Assembly (NCBI GenBank): GCA_937864365.1
Contig: CALMJT010000072.1
Location: forward strand, 1-57,547
DNA: 57,547 nt
From: an uncultured Alteromonadales bacterium
GTDB taxonomy: Bacteria > Pseudomonadota > Gammaproteobacteria > Pseudomonadales > Cellvibrionaceae
Reading direction: 5' to 3'
Position numbers and translations under genes: made by a program. Positions 7,861-18,375 of the stretch are shown piece by piece. The first letter of the stretch is position 1; each line of letters starts with the position of its first letter. Below the pieces are notes generated by a model. That model was not told the origin of the DNA and searched no databases. It saw only the letters and a program-made list of their open reading frames with translations.

Positions 7861-10134
7861 TTAACCTTCTATCTCTTCTACGATTTCCTGATCGATATAA
7901 ATTGCATCTCCATCTTCTTCAAGTACAGCGGCATCCACTTTTTCAAATGACCAGTCATTAATAGTTTCCAATGCTCCACTCACCATCAGACCCGATTCAC
8001 GGCACAATGCTTCTACCTCTTCACGAGTCCATTTATCTTTTCGTATAAGGCTTTCAAACAACGCATAATGCGGTTTATCAATTCCGGTTTCTTCTTCTAC
8101 AACTGTGCTATCTGTGGTTGAGTCATCGGATTCACTAAAGGGTTCGTCCTCCATGAATATTGCGCCCAACATGCTTTGTACATCTTTGGTTTCCGATTCA
8201 TGTATTGCAAGAATGTTTTCATCGAGCTGGAATGACGAAGAAGCAGGAGTGATAATTTCTGATTGTGGGTTGGCAGGTCGCACTCCCGCTTTGCTGGATG
8301 ACATTCCATGAATGTCACCGGTTACTAAAGCTTTATCCAGACCTAGTAAGGCATAGAGCTTTTCGAGCTGTTTAATTTCATCCGGATCAATTTTTCCGTC
8401 GGCCATCGCAACACCGACCAATATCCGGCTAATTGCAGCTTTTTCTGTTTTACCAAGTGATTCCACTCTGGCTTTTAAGCCAGTGACGTTTGAGGGTGTA
8501 TTAAGTCTCCACACCAAATAGGCATGCAATGATCGCTTCTCAGTAAGCGATAAATTAGTATCGTGGTCAATGAGCTGAGTTAATAAATGCAGTTCTGCCT
8601 GATCTACATGTGAATCAATGGTGGCAACCATAGCTCCCAAACGCAGTGCCATTCCCATTTCACTATATGCTTCGGAGGGTTCAAAGTATTTACCATGCCC
8701 TTGAGGAAATAGAACCAGTTTTCCATTTGTACTTGTTTTAGCGTGGTGAAAACGTGTATCGGGTGCTATGCCATAACCGGCTTTTTCTGCAAGATTCTGA
8801 ATTAATTCAGCTTCTTTTTTGTTGATCTTGGAAGGTAACGGCGATTTAATATATGTCCAGAATTCTTCGACACTTACCAGACCATTTTTCGTTGAAATGG
8901 CATCATCAGCCCATTTCTTAAACTTTCCTAAACCTAACGTAGCGCCTAGATCACTGAGATCATCCGGCAGTAACAATACGGCTTCAATATCGGTGCGGGA
9001 TGTATCGGGTTTAGCAAGATAGCGACTATACGCATCTAATTCAGCGGTACATTCATCTGCAATGGCGATAAGTTTATTTATAGGACCTTTCAAGTTACTT
9101 GGGTCGGGAAGATCCTGTTGTGGAAATGTTATTCCACGTAAAGAAGAGCTAGCGGGAAGGTATTCAATTTTTAATCGTGTTTTATTCGGTTTGACAATAA
9201 TGCCATCTCCGTATTTTTTGCCATAGAGGCGAGTAAACATTTGGCTGAATTCATAACGACAACGCCGTGCTGGTTTTCTCAGATTATAATCCGGATAAAA
9301 TCTAATCCATGCCAGCGCTAGTTCGGCAGAAACTGACTTTTCTTCATTTACTGTTGTAGCGAGGCGATGTTTAAATAACAGAGAATCTCTTTGAGGTGTT
9401 TTTTCAAGTTCTGGATGTGATACGACGTGAGGTCGCAATAAACACATGATTTCCAAAAGACGTGTAGAGTAATTAGAAAATGAACGACTACCTCCGTAAA
9501 TACCTTTTAAACGAAGTATTTCATCAAACAACAATTTAAATTCTATGTCATCTACTGAATCGTTAATAGAGTCAACAGTAACGCGCCTTTCAAGCCCATA
9601 GAAATAAATAAACACATAACCCAAAGGTGTCTCTGGATCATCTCTATTGCCGGATAACCAACTAACAAATGCGCCACGTCCTTCAGGTGAAAGAGAGATA
9701 AATTTCGGCCAATACCCTAAACTTTCATCTTCATAACCTGATGGTTTATTTTCAATTTTTAGCGAATCATCAACTAATGAAGCCTCCGTTCCATACCCAT
9801 CTAATGAACTTAGCTTTCCACCAAAATAAAAATTACCACCAGTACATGTTTGTCCCTTTATAGTGATAGGTTCACCGGGTTTTATCCATTTTCCCTGCGT
9901 TCTATTTTTGCTTTTTTCCTCTCTATAGCCATAGGAAATACTGAATGTAACCAAATCGTCGTCATCATGATTACTGCTCGCAACAACCCGTTTATTTGTA
10001 GTTGCAGTTACACGAACTTCATTTTCGGAACTTGACCTATTATTTTCATGCGTTTGCTGTTTCGAGGACGCTGCCTTTGCTTTAATGACGTAGTACAAAA
10101 TTACCGCACCTCCTATTACTAGCCAGAATTCCAT
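7861..10134 (-). CDS. sngA: Shango anti-phage system TerB-domain protein SngA
   Basis: A 757-residue protein if started at the ATG at 10134, which has GAGGCGAAT immediately upstream; a longer reading from 10194 adds 20 residues and has no comparable signal. The first residues (MEFWLVIGGAVILYYVIKAK) form a transmembrane helix, so the protein is probably membrane-anchored with a cytoplasmic body. The long middle part fits the TerB N-terminal domain. A TerB core lies near residues 500-630, shown by VATIDSHVDQAEL and VAMADGKIDPDE, the acidic helices typical of this metal-linked family. A TerB-C-like domain closes the protein. TerB domains are linked to tellurite/stress systems, but here the ATPase and helicase neighbours point to phage defence. 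Confidence 0.8.
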   Translation of the reverse strand: MEFWLVIGGAVILYYVIKAKAASSKQQTHENNRSSSENEVRVTATTNKRVVASSNHDDDDLVTFSISYGYREEKSKNRTQGKWIKPGEPITIKGQTCTGGNFYFGGKLSSLDGYGTEASLVDDSLKIENKPSGYEDESLGYWPKFISLSPEGRGAFVSWLSGNRDDPETPLGYVFIYFYGLERRVTVDSINDSVDDIEFKLLFDEILRLKGIYGGSRSFSNYSTRLLEIMCLLRPHVVSHPELEKTPQRDSLLFKHRLATTVNEEKSVSAELALAWIRFYPDYNLRKPARRCRYEFSQMFTRLYGKKYGDGIIVKPNKTRLKIEYLPASSSLRGITFPQQDLPDPSNLKGPINKLIAIADECTAELDAYSRYLAKPDTSRTDIEAVLLLPDDLSDLGATLGLGKFKKWADDAISTKNGLVSVEEFWTYIKSPLPSKINKKEAELIQNLAEKAGYGIAPDTRFHHAKTSTNGKLVLFPQGHGKYFEPSEAYSEMGMALRLGAMVATIDSHVDQAELHLLTQLIDHDTNLSLTEKRSLHAYLVWRLNTPSNVTGLKARVESLGKTEKAAISRILVGVAMADGKIDPDEIKQLEKLYALLGLDKALVTGDIHGMSSSKAGVRPANPQSEIITPASSSFQLDENILAIHESETKDVQSMLGAIFMEDEPFSESDDSTTDSTVVEEETGIDKPHYALFESLIRKDKWTREEVEALCRESGLMVSGALETINDWSFEKVDAAVLEEDGDAIYIDQEIVEEIEG

Positions 10135-10650
10135 ATTCGCCTCAGTTATTATTTTTTGGGAGTTGCACAGCCGTTTCAGCTTCTGTATGGCCATTTAATA
10201 GATATCACACCGACATCTAATCCAATATCTTATCGCTGTGAGTAACACCTTGAACGACTTTTCCGAACGCTATCTCGAAAGCTTTATTTCGTCAACTTTT
10301 TGATTAGATTGGCACAAAATTCATTTTTTATTGGCGCGATCATATTTTCAGATACAAGAGTACGGATCAGTTATTTTTTTATTTAACAATTAAGGAGTTT
10401 GATTCATAAAAATTACTTTATAGATGTTTATTTCTTGATGAGAAATTTTTGATTATTTTTTTAAGAAATTATCGTTTTGAATGGTAGCAACTAAAAAATT
10501 ATGATGGAAGTTATGCGGTAATTTTCGCTTTCTTTATTTTACTTTTTCAGCTCTAGAGTTTTGTCGATTTTTAAGAATTTAGATTTTGGAATTGTTGCTT
10601 TTGATAATTGCTATTAAAAATCACTGTTCTTTTTTATTTTTTAAAAACAA
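10135..10650. other. AT-rich intergenic region upstream of sngA
   Basis: About 500 bases between the Shango operon start and the terminator of the subtilase gene. It should hold the Shango promoter. The stretch is very AT-rich with many T- and A-runs and no open frame of note. I do not see a clear operator or small RNA. Confidence 0.5.
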
Positions 10651-10679
10651 AAAAATCCCCGCACTAGGCGGGGATTTTT
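10651..10679. terminator. Rho-independent terminator of the subtilase gene
   Basis: A perfect hairpin: CCCCGC and GCGGGG around the loop ACTAG, flanked by A-run and T-run so that it can work in both directions. It lies 59 bases beyond the stop of the S8 protease gene on the minus strand. Confidence 0.85.
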
Positions 10680-10695
10680 TATTAAACCGTTTTTA

Positions 10696-10721
10696 GAAAC
10701 GCTGGTTTAACGCAGCGTTTC
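10696..10721. repeat. Second hairpin between the subtilase stop and its terminator
   Basis: GAAACGCTG and CAGCGTTTC form a nine-pair stem with an eight-base loop. It comes before the strong terminator in the transcript, giving two consecutive stem-loops at the 3' end of the subtilase mRNA. It may protect the mRNA or be a backup terminator. Confidence 0.55.
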
Positions 10722-10737
10722 GTTTTGGTTTATTGGC

Positions 10738-13700
10738 TTACCAAAAGAAGAATTTAAATTTTCTGATGGTAAATTCTTCTTCGGCTACTACGATGTCGTC
10801 TACTACTGCTTTAATGGTTAGGTCGCCTACAGGTAGTCGGCCGGTTGGCAACAAGCGGAAGTATGTATCGCTGAAGCGGAAGGTTTTGCCGCTTGCGGTG
10901 TAAACAACGTCGCCGTCTTCGTCAACAACTACGAAGGTTAGGTCTGGTTCGGTTGTAATTACGCCGTTGTCGAATAATTCGAATTCTACCAAGATTGGTA
11001 GGCCACGAAGAATTGGACGGGTTGAGGTAATTGAACCTTGGAATTCACCGGTAAAGACTGGTAATGGCTCGCCTTCAACAGAGATTGGTGCTTCTAGGGT
11101 AACTGCTTCGGTACCAATAACATCAACTTCGCTGGTTAGGGTTGCCACTACGTCGGTGCCAACGGCTACTGGGTCAACGGTAAGTTCGTAAGAAAGTACC
11201 ACTGAATCAGATGGTGGTTGTACCAAGTCGTAACAGATTGCCATGCCGCTGGTTACTGCGATGTCTTCGAAGAAGACTTGTGTACCTGCGGTACCAGTTT
11301 GGTTTTCTACACCGATGGTGCCGAAGGTTTCGGTAACGTTTACGTTATCGAACGCCGTCATGATTTCGTATACCCCAGGGGTATCGTCAACCACGCCAGA
11401 GATTGCTACGGCAAAGTCGATGCTATCGCCAAGGCCGCCCGGCCAAATTTCCATGTTGTCGAATTCGATCAAGGTTAGATCTGGTCCGGCAGTCGCTAGA
11501 GATACACCCACAACAGAGCCAGGAGTTGCACTTGGTGTTGGGATGATCATGTCGCGCCATAGCGCAGCGATTAGGTCATTTGGTTCGGTTGAGCTTGGAA
11601 TTGCTTCGTTAATGAACGGAGATGGGCCAGCGGTTGATTCGAAGAAGATGAAGCCATCATCGGTTAGGCTTAAGCCGCCAACAAAACTGCGTCCGTAGAA
11701 GTTGAAGTTTTGACCTGGGAAGGCGTTGAAGGTAACGCTATCACCAACAATGGTGGTATCTGGGAAGATGCCAAATGCTTCAAGGTCAGTGTAGGCACCG
11801 CTGTTTGCGAATGGAATCGCACACGCTGGGTCTTCTTCACTGGTTACGGCAACGTAGCTTGGTTCTGCGTTTGCCAATGATGGCATTTCAACAGTCCATA
11901 CGATGCTGTCGCCGCTAACTACGCCACCTTCGGTTACTGAACCATCAACCACGCTGAAGCCTGGAGGAATAGCCGCAGTAATTTCGTAGGTACGATCTTC
12001 TGTGGTGAAGTTAGGTTGAATTTCAGCGCTGAATGCAATGCTGTCGCCGACTTCGGCAATGTCAGTGCTTGCGGTGAAGGTTACGTCGTCTTCGCCACGC
12101 GTGATGATAACTGGGATGGTACCGAAGTTATCTGGGTTGTCTGCATCAGAACCAATGGTGATGGCACCGAAGAATAGATCGCCCGGTTGTGCAGTTTCTG
12201 GCAAGTTCCAAATGATGCGAAGATCGAATGGCTCAAGCGCAGGAACAGAAAATGGTGCGTCAACAGCTAGGTTGCCTGCATCACCCGCAGATACCGCAGT
12301 GCTAAGCACGAAGCTGTCTGGAGGGTTTGCAGATGCCTGCCAGTTTTGAACCAATACCCACCATGTGCCTTCGGTTGGCTCATCGACGTTACAGGTTTCA
12401 GATGCAGTCGCAGAAGCACTTACACACACTAGCTCGCCAGCGCTTGGTAAGCCGTCGCCATCAGTATCAAGACCTACGTACAAATCAAGGTCTGGTGATT
12501 CTGAGGTTTCGTCTTCGGTGAATGCAACCAATAGGTCGGCATCAGCTGGAACGCTTAACAAGCTGAATACAACACCGTCGGTTAGATCATCAAATGGTGA
12601 GCTGTTGTCGCTGTCACCAAGCAATTCGAAGGTTTCTTCGCTTGCTGGTGCTAGGCCGCTAACAGACACCTGCAGATCGGTAATTGCGATACTGGTGATA
12701 TCTTCTACCACGAAAGAATCGGCGTTACGAACGGCGGTTGCTTGAATGATGTCTGGAATTTGACCAGCGGCTGGCAATACCGAAACCGTCAAATGTTGCT
12801 CTGGAAGAGCCGCAGATGATGGAACTAGGTTTACAGTTTCGTGAGCCCAAACACCTTCGGCTAGAGCAGACGCATCAACATTGATGGTGATGGTTTGCAT
12901 TTCGCCCGGAACTAGAGAGAAGGTGGTTGGAGAAACAGTAATGTTGGCCGCAGACGCAGAAACGGTCCAGCTGCCAGCTTGGGTGGCTTCGAAGGTACGA
13001 GTCCATGAACACTCAATTAAACATTCACGGTTAACCATGCCTGGAAGGTTTAGTGCTTTAGGATCACCACCCAATGCAGGATCAGCTGCTTGGAAGTTTG
13101 CAACGGTTTCGTCAAGTAGAAGACCGGCTTTCGCAGCTTCTGCAACTTGAACCATACCGCCACCAACATCAAACGGATCGGCTGGGGTTACGCCGTCTTC
13201 TTTCATGGCCGCAACGCTTGCGGTTGTTGCTAAAGCAGAAAGAATTTCAGCGTCAGTCCAATCTGGGTGAAGTTGTTTTAACAGTACTGAAGAACCCGCA
13301 GTGTGAGGGCTTGCCATTGAGGTACCGCTTAGGAAGCTGAACTCAATGCCGTTGCGGAATGCTGCGTAAACGTCAACGCCAGGAGAACCCACAGTAATTG
13401 GTAGGTAATCTTGGCTCAGGTTAGGACCACGCGAGGTGAAATCTGCTGCAATCGCGGCATTGGCGGCATTAGAGCCGAACTGCTGCAAGTTGCTAGAGAT
13501 GATCGCGGTGTGGTCGGTACCTTCTGCTAACCAATCACGTACCGCGTTACCTGCTGCGATATCGATATGAATAGCAGGAAGAACGTGCGCATCGTTGTTT
13601 AGGCTGTCGGAACCGCCGGCAACGTTCGCAAGAATACAACCGCCTGCGCCGCCGTCACGAACGTTGATACATTTATCAACACGCGCGATTGCACCGCGAT

Positions 13701-15192
13701 CACACATTACGATTTCGCCGTTGAAGGTACCCGCTGGGAATGGCACTAAACACTGAGCAGGATCTGCGTCACCGTTATCGAAATCACCCGCGTAAACTAC
13801 TGGCGCAGGACCGTAACCACCGGTCACAGCACGACCTTCGATGTCTGAAGGTGCTGAAAGACCACCGGTCATATCGGTCATGAACTTGGTAGAAATTTCG
13901 CGATCGTGAGTGAAGGCACCAGAGTGAGTAATCCAAGGAGCACCAGGGCTGCCTAGAGTTGAAGCGTCTGGGCCATTATTACCCGCAGAGTTGGCGACGG
14001 TGATACCGGCAGCACGTGCAGACAAGAATGACAACGCCATTGCGTCTTCCCATGGAGAAGAGTTAATTGGCGTATTTGAGCCGATTGAGTGGTTGATAAC
14101 GTCAACCAAACCATCAGAGATTATTTGCTCTACAGCCGCAACACGGTCACTGGTTGCACAACCAGGCGCACACACTTGGAAAGTAATAATGTTTGCGTGT
14201 GGCGCAACACCGGAAATGTTTAACTCAAGGCCAGTTGGTGAACCTTCTGCGTCAAACACAGTTGCTCTGGTGAAGTTACCGCCAGCGGTACTGGAGGTGT
14301 GAGTACCGTGACCATCGGTATCTTCAGAAGAATCTTCTGTAGGGTTTGCGTCGATGAATAGGTAGCGACCAATCAATTTATTGGTACACACAACCTCTGG
14401 ATTGAATAGATCGCTGGTTGGGTCACATTCGCCAAGGAATACACCGTCACCTAAAGGATTGGTGTGAACATAGCCATCGGCACCGATAGTTGCGAATGAT
14501 GGGTGATCCCCATTAATTCCGCTGTCCATCATGCCGATAACGATGCCTTCACCCATGGCGTCAAGGCCAGTGGCAGAACCGTCCCAAATTTGCGGAGCAC
14601 CAATGTAGGTAGGACCACGATCGGTGGTTAGGAAACCTTCGTAGTCGCGCTGGATTTTGGCAATGCCCGGCACCTTAGCCAGTTCCATTGCTTCGTCTTG
14701 AGTCATGCGTACGGTCATACCGTTTAACGCAACGCGATAGTTGTATACAACCTCCATTTTACGACCAACTTGGAGGTTCATCTTGTCTTCCATCTCTACA
14801 TGGCGATCATGTAGATAGCTCATATAAGCTTCGGCGGCAGGCGTGTGCATATCTAAACGCGCTGCATCGCGATTACCGGCTTTACGAGTCATGCTGGCAC
14901 GAGTTGCGGCCAGGCCAGGAATATCACCTTCGTACATCGCCAGAGGTTCTTCGTCGAAACGAACGATGTACTTTTGCATTCCTTCTACGCCTTTCTCGGG
15001 TGTAAATACACGAGAAGCGCGCTGTACAGAAATATCTTTTTTAGCGGGTGCTGCTGCCTGCCATCCGCGGGTAGCGACACTTGCGCTAGTACCGGTCGAC
15101 GACGCGGAGGTTAATGTTGTGGCAGTGTAAGCACTGATGCCACCTAACATTAACACCGACGCCGAGGCGAGGGTAATTAATTGCTTTTTCAT
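10738..15192 (-). CDS. Large secreted subtilisin-like (S8) serine protease
   Basis: A 1484-residue exported protease. It begins with a Sec signal peptide (KKQLITLASASVLMLGGISA), then an inhibitor I9-type propeptide. The S8 catalytic domain has Asp223 (MMDSGIN), His295 (DGHGTH) and Ser625 (SGTSMAS). A protease-associated (PA) domain is inserted between His and Ser, as in lactocepin/Vpr-type subtilases. The C-terminal 800 residues are beta-rich: Fn3-like modules, a PPC-like region with the acidic motif DTDGDGLPSAGE, and DUF11-like repeats. There is no sorting motif or anchor, so it is probably released or loosely cell-bound and degrades environmental protein. The ATG has GAGG about eight bases upstream. 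A bidirectional terminator follows it, and a 1.8-kb gene desert precedes it. Confidence 0.9.
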   Translation of the reverse strand: MKKQLITLASASVLMLGGISAYTATTLTSASSTGTSASVATRGWQAAAPAKKDISVQRASRVFTPEKGVEGMQKYIVRFDEEPLAMYEGDIPGLAATRASMTRKAGNRDAARLDMHTPAAEAYMSYLHDRHVEMEDKMNLQVGRKMEVVYNYRVALNGMTVRMTQDEAMELAKVPGIAKIQRDYEGFLTTDRGPTYIGAPQIWDGSATGLDAMGEGIVIGMMDSGINGDHPSFATIGADGYVHTNPLGDGVFLGECDPTSDLFNPEVVCTNKLIGRYLFIDANPTEDSSEDTDGHGTHTSSTAGGNFTRATVFDAEGSPTGLELNISGVAPHANIITFQVCAPGCATSDRVAAVEQIISDGLVDVINHSIGSNTPINSSPWEDAMALSFLSARAAGITVANSAGNNGPDASTLGSPGAPWITHSGAFTHDREISTKFMTDMTGGLSAPSDIEGRAVTGGYGPAPVVYAGDFDNGDADPAQCLVPFPAGTFNGEIVMCDRGAIARVDKCINVRDGGAGGCILANVAGGSDSLNNDAHVLPAIHIDIAAGNAVRDWLAEGTDHTAIISSNLQQFGSNAANAAIAADFTSRGPNLSQDYLPITVGSPGVDVYAAFRNGIEFSFLSGTSMASPHTAGSSVLLKQLHPDWTDAEILSALATTASVAAMKEDGVTPADPFDVGGGMVQVAEAAKAGLLLDETVANFQAADPALGGDPKALNLPGMVNRECLIECSWTRTFEATQAGSWTVSASAANITVSPTTFSLVPGEMQTITINVDASALAEGVWAHETVNLVPSSAALPEQHLTVSVLPAAGQIPDIIQATAVRNADSFVVEDITSIAITDLQVSVSGLAPASEETFELLGDSDNSSPFDDLTDGVVFSLLSVPADADLLVAFTEDETSESPDLDLYVGLDTDGDGLPSAGELVCVSASATASETCNVDEPTEGTWWVLVQNWQASANPPDSFVLSTAVSAGDAGNLAVDAPFSVPALEPFDLRIIWNLPETAQPGDLFFGAITIGSDADNPDNFGTIPVIITRGEDDVTFTASTDIAEVGDSIAFSAEIQPNFTTEDRTYEITAAIPPGFSVVDGSVTEGGVVSGDSIVWTVEMPSLANAEPSYVAVTSEEDPACAIPFANSGAYTDLEAFGIFPDTTIVGDSVTFNAFPGQNFNFYGRSFVGGLSLTDDGFIFFESTAGPSPFINEAIPSSTEPNDLIAALWRDMIIPTPSATPGSVVGVSLATAGPDLTLIEFDNMEIWPGGLGDSIDFAVAISGVVDDTPGVYEIMTAFDNVNVTETFGTIGVENQTGTAGTQVFFEDIAVTSGMAICYDLVQPPSDSVVLSYELTVDPVAVGTDVVATLTSEVDVIGTEAVTLEAPISVEGEPLPVFTGEFQGSITSTRPILRGLPILVEFELFDNGVITTEPDLTFVVVDEDGDVVYTASGKTFRFSDTYFRLLPTGRLPVGDLTIKAVVDDIVVAEEEFTIRKFKFFFW

Positions 15193-16965
15193 TATTGACC
15201 TCGTTAATCCCTAAGGTTGCCCAATGGGAAATTTGAGTGAGTGGACGTTAAACCTATGATTTTTATAAAAACCGCGGGTTATCCCTTTTGTCACTGCATT
15301 TATTGGATTGAATAAATCATCGCTGCAGTTGTTTTATTTCCTTGTTAAACGCCGTCCAATTCGACATTTAATCAATACCGTCATCTAAGAATTAACATAC
15401 TTAAGTACGGTGTCTTAGTGCACAACAAACTGAATAAAAAAAGTTAAAATAAAATCCGAAAAATAATAGCGATTGGTAGAATTTTCGATTCTATTATCAA
15501 GCTTGCTTTATGAAGGAATTGCTCCAACACAAAAGCTGACCAAATAAAGAAAAAATAACTAGAATTTTAGCAACGAATATTCTTTGTTATTTTTACCACA
15601 AAAAAAATAATTGCTACTAATTGCCAACATTTATCATCAATAAATAATTAAAACTTTTAATGAAAAAAAACCGAGTGCGTGCATGACTCAAATAAGACGG
15701 TCGCTTATTGCTGCACCTCAAAGGTTACAATTTAGGGCTAAAGAAATTACTTTTAATTAATTTAAATAATTAGCGAATTACGAATGTGAGATGGAGCACA
15801 CTTTTCAGCCTAAAAAGATTTCTAACCTGACAGAAATAACCTGATGATTTTGGAAAACTTAATTCCTTGAATAAATTGAAGAACGAAACTCAATCTTTTT
15901 AAAATAAATGCAGACGAAGCTTAACACTTATTTACCACAATTAAAAAATACTTTGCGCGCGAAATAAAAAAATAGTCATAAACACGTTTTTTTCACACTA
16001 AAAATGGCTACCAAACGGCAGCGACAGCTGAAAATAGAATCATAGTGCCAAGCCTAATAGAAAATGCCTAAGACGAAATTTATTCAGCAAAAAGTTTTTT
16101 TGATAGTTAAATACAATATCTAAACGTCAGACCAATCACCACTAACAACGTGTTAATTTAATCAGAAGATAGAGGTAAGCAATGTGATTTCCTATTTATT
16201 AACAATCTCTATCGTTGATTGAGCTTGAAATTAGCAACATAAGGTTATTCAAAGTATTCTTGTACAAAGTGTGACTGCGACAGAAATCAACTGAATGACA
16301 ACAAATATCTCTCAGACCAAAGCACGAATTAGAGCATGATGGATATTGTGGGATTTGACGATCAAGCCAGTCACTCATCGTCTTAAAGCGATACCGATAT
16401 TTTCAGTCATAAAAACAGTTAGTGCATAGACCGGAAAATACGCTTATGCATATAACAATTACTCTGTTTTGGTCTAATCTTATCTCTTCAAAAGCTTCAA
16501 TGACCAAAAGGACTCATAAAGCCAGCATGTAATACAAAAGATTTTTTTAGTCAATGATCTTTTAATTCAAATGCAATTACATAAAACAGCGTTCAACACC
16601 TGCGGCATAGACACAATTACCGGTGTTAAATCTACAATCAGGCAAGCTTTTTAAAATTCTCTATGGCTGGTTATTGTCGGTAATTAAGGAACAGACGAGG
16701 TTAGATTACAGATTAGTCAAATGTAAAACCGACGTTGTTAGTAATCGCCTCGCGATAATTGCGAGTAGCTGAGTTACCACCAATTTATTAACGCTTTAAT
16801 TTAAAATTGAATTTGACAGAAATGGTAACAGATACGTATGAAGTGATCAGAGACTGCTTAATGCCATTGACAATCGCATGGTTAATTTCTGGCCCCTGAT
16901 TAAATCATGGCGGAATTAATCAGGGGGTTCAATACAAAAAGAATGAGACTTAACAGAAAGTAGAT
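15193..16965. other. Long gene desert upstream of the subtilase gene
   Basis: Nearly 1.8 kb with no convincing gene on either strand. The part nearest the subtilase start should carry its promoter and leader. The longest open frame I noticed (16199-16378, minus) has an unlikely composition rich in Cys, Ser and His. The region is AT-rich and has no recognisable transposase, tRNA or repeat array. The inverted repeat at 16893-16926 belongs to the end of the next gene. Confidence 0.55.
16893..16926. repeat. Eleven-base-pair inverted repeat after the DUF4397 gene
   Basis: CCCCTGATTAA and TTAATCAGGGG flank a 12-base loop, 40 bases beyond the stop of the DUF4397 lipoprotein gene. No T-run follows on the minus strand, so termination would be weak. 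It is a good candidate for a 3' stem-loop. Confidence 0.5.
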
Positions 16966-18375
16966 TTAATTTTCAATCTCCTGAAGAACATAAGGAGTAC
17001 TACCACCTTCTGCTTCTGTTGCGGTTAAATTAACGATATCGCCTCGATTTAAGCCATTCAGCTCATGCTCAATGAGTAATGCGCCAGTATCTTGGTTAAA
17101 GACAAAAATATTGTAATCGCCGGGTTCGATCTCAAATTCTCGACTGGCTAAATAACTCAGGGTAACTTGCGGATTAAAAGCATCTGGATCTGATCCGTCT
17201 TCTACCAATAAAAATTCCAGAGAGTCATCACGCTCTTGACCAATAGCGTGTGTATAAATAATACGCGCGTGGGTATTGATAGCTCGTAAATCTTCACTGA
17301 TGGAATTCAAACGAATACGTTCGTCACTGGTACCTTCGCTCAAACCTGCCGCGGTAATTAGAATTTGTCGATCAGGATCTATGTCGATGTCAAAACTATC
17401 CAAGACTTCTTGTGTGGCAGAATCCAGAATAAATAATTCGTGACTGTCGCCGCGATCAATATCTTCAATTTCAACGGCTATTTGCGCACTAATGTCTCCA
17501 AACTCGGTATTTGCAATTAATGCGGCTTCAACACCACCATCTATAGAATCAAAATAAATATCGACAGAATCTATGTCGGCAATGGCGTTATTAAATCGAA
17601 GATAAGTTGGTTGCGCATCATTAGCCAATACCCGCGCACTGCCTTCGTCCAATTCGACCAAGCGATATCTTGGTATATCGGATGCCTCGCTAGGCACGGA
17701 TACGATGCAGTAAATGTAAGACTCGCCAAAATTAATATCAATATTATCCGATTCAATTAATATATTTTGCGTACCGGCTTCTGTAACAATAATTTTATAG
17801 TCGCCAATATCAAAATCAATAGCCTCTGATACATCTTCGTACAATAAAAATAAATCTGGCGACTGATTTAATAAATCGTCACCGGCATCGACTACATAAA
17901 CATCCACATCACCGAGCGTTTCTGCGGAATGAAAAAATTGTACGCGACCGACATCAATATCAAAGTCTGGATCGAAAATATCTTCAACCGATGTGGTAAT
18001 AACCATTTCTTCGGGATTACTAATGTCACCATAAAGCACATAGGTAGATATTTCATTTTCACGAACAATTAAATCGTTGTCAGAAATGAATTGTTCTTCT
18101 ACCGAATTTGGAAGAACTAAATTGAACCGTAATTCATAGGTATCGGGCTCTAAATTATCTAAATTACTGGATTCTCCAAAACCTTCTTGGGTAAAAACAC
18201 TCTCATCAATCGCTAGCTGAACATCTGGCGCATTAGAAGAAATATTAACAAAGCGAAAATACCCGTCCTCTGCATCTCCACCACCTCCGCCACCACCCCC
18301 ACACGCAGATAAGCCGAATGAAAGCACACCAACGACCAGTAGAGATTTTATATGATTATTTTTTCCAAACAGCAC
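16966..18375 (-). CDS. DUF4397-repeat lipoprotein
   Basis: A cell-envelope lipoprotein of about 470 residues. The start chosen is a GTG at 18375, because AAGGA lies eight bases before it; a longer reading from a TTG at 18420 has no ribosome-binding site. The signal peptide ends in the lipobox LSAC, followed by a glycine run, a linker typical of marine gammaproteobacterial lipoproteins. The mature part contains about four DUF4397-like repeats, beginning near FVNISSNAPDVQLAID, VQFFHSAETLGDVDVYV, YLRFNNAIADIDSVDIYF and ARIIYTHAIGQERDDSLEFL. The family is beta-rich with unknown function, thought to act at the surface. The protein is strongly acidic. It stands alone downstream of rnhB, where dnaE often lies in relatives. 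Confidence 0.8.
   Translation of the reverse strand: MLFGKNNHIKSLLVVGVLSFGLSACGGGGGGGGDAEDGYFRFVNISSNAPDVQLAIDESVFTQEGFGESSNLDNLEPDTYELRFNLVLPNSVEEQFISDNDLIVRENEISTYVLYGDISNPEEMVITTSVEDIFDPDFDIDVGRVQFFHSAETLGDVDVYVVDAGDDLLNQSPDLFLLYEDVSEAIDFDIGDYKIIVTEAGTQNILIESDNIDINFGESYIYCIVSVPSEASDIPRYRLVELDEGSARVLANDAQPTYLRFNNAIADIDSVDIYFDSIDGGVEAALIANTEFGDISAQIAVEIEDIDRGDSHELFILDSATQEVLDSFDIDIDPDRQILITAAGLSEGTSDERIRLNSISEDLRAINTHARIIYTHAIGQERDDSLEFLLVEDGSDPDAFNPQVTLSYLASREFEIEPGDYNIFVFNQDTGALLIEHELNGLNRGDIVNLTATEAEGGSTPYVLQEIEN

Noticed and set aside
7861-10134. Tellurite resistance operon because of the TerB domain
   Set aside because: No TerC, TerD, TerE or TerZ gene nearby; helicase and ATPase partners point to defence.
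11243-11698. A 151-codon plus-strand frame inside the subtilase gene
   Set aside because: Antisense shadow of a well-supported protease; no ribosome-binding site, and its composition mirrors the complementary codons.
16199-16378. A 59-codon minus-strand frame in the gene desert
   Set aside because: Has an ATG but is rich in Cys, Ser and His with no upstream ribosome-binding site; likely chance.
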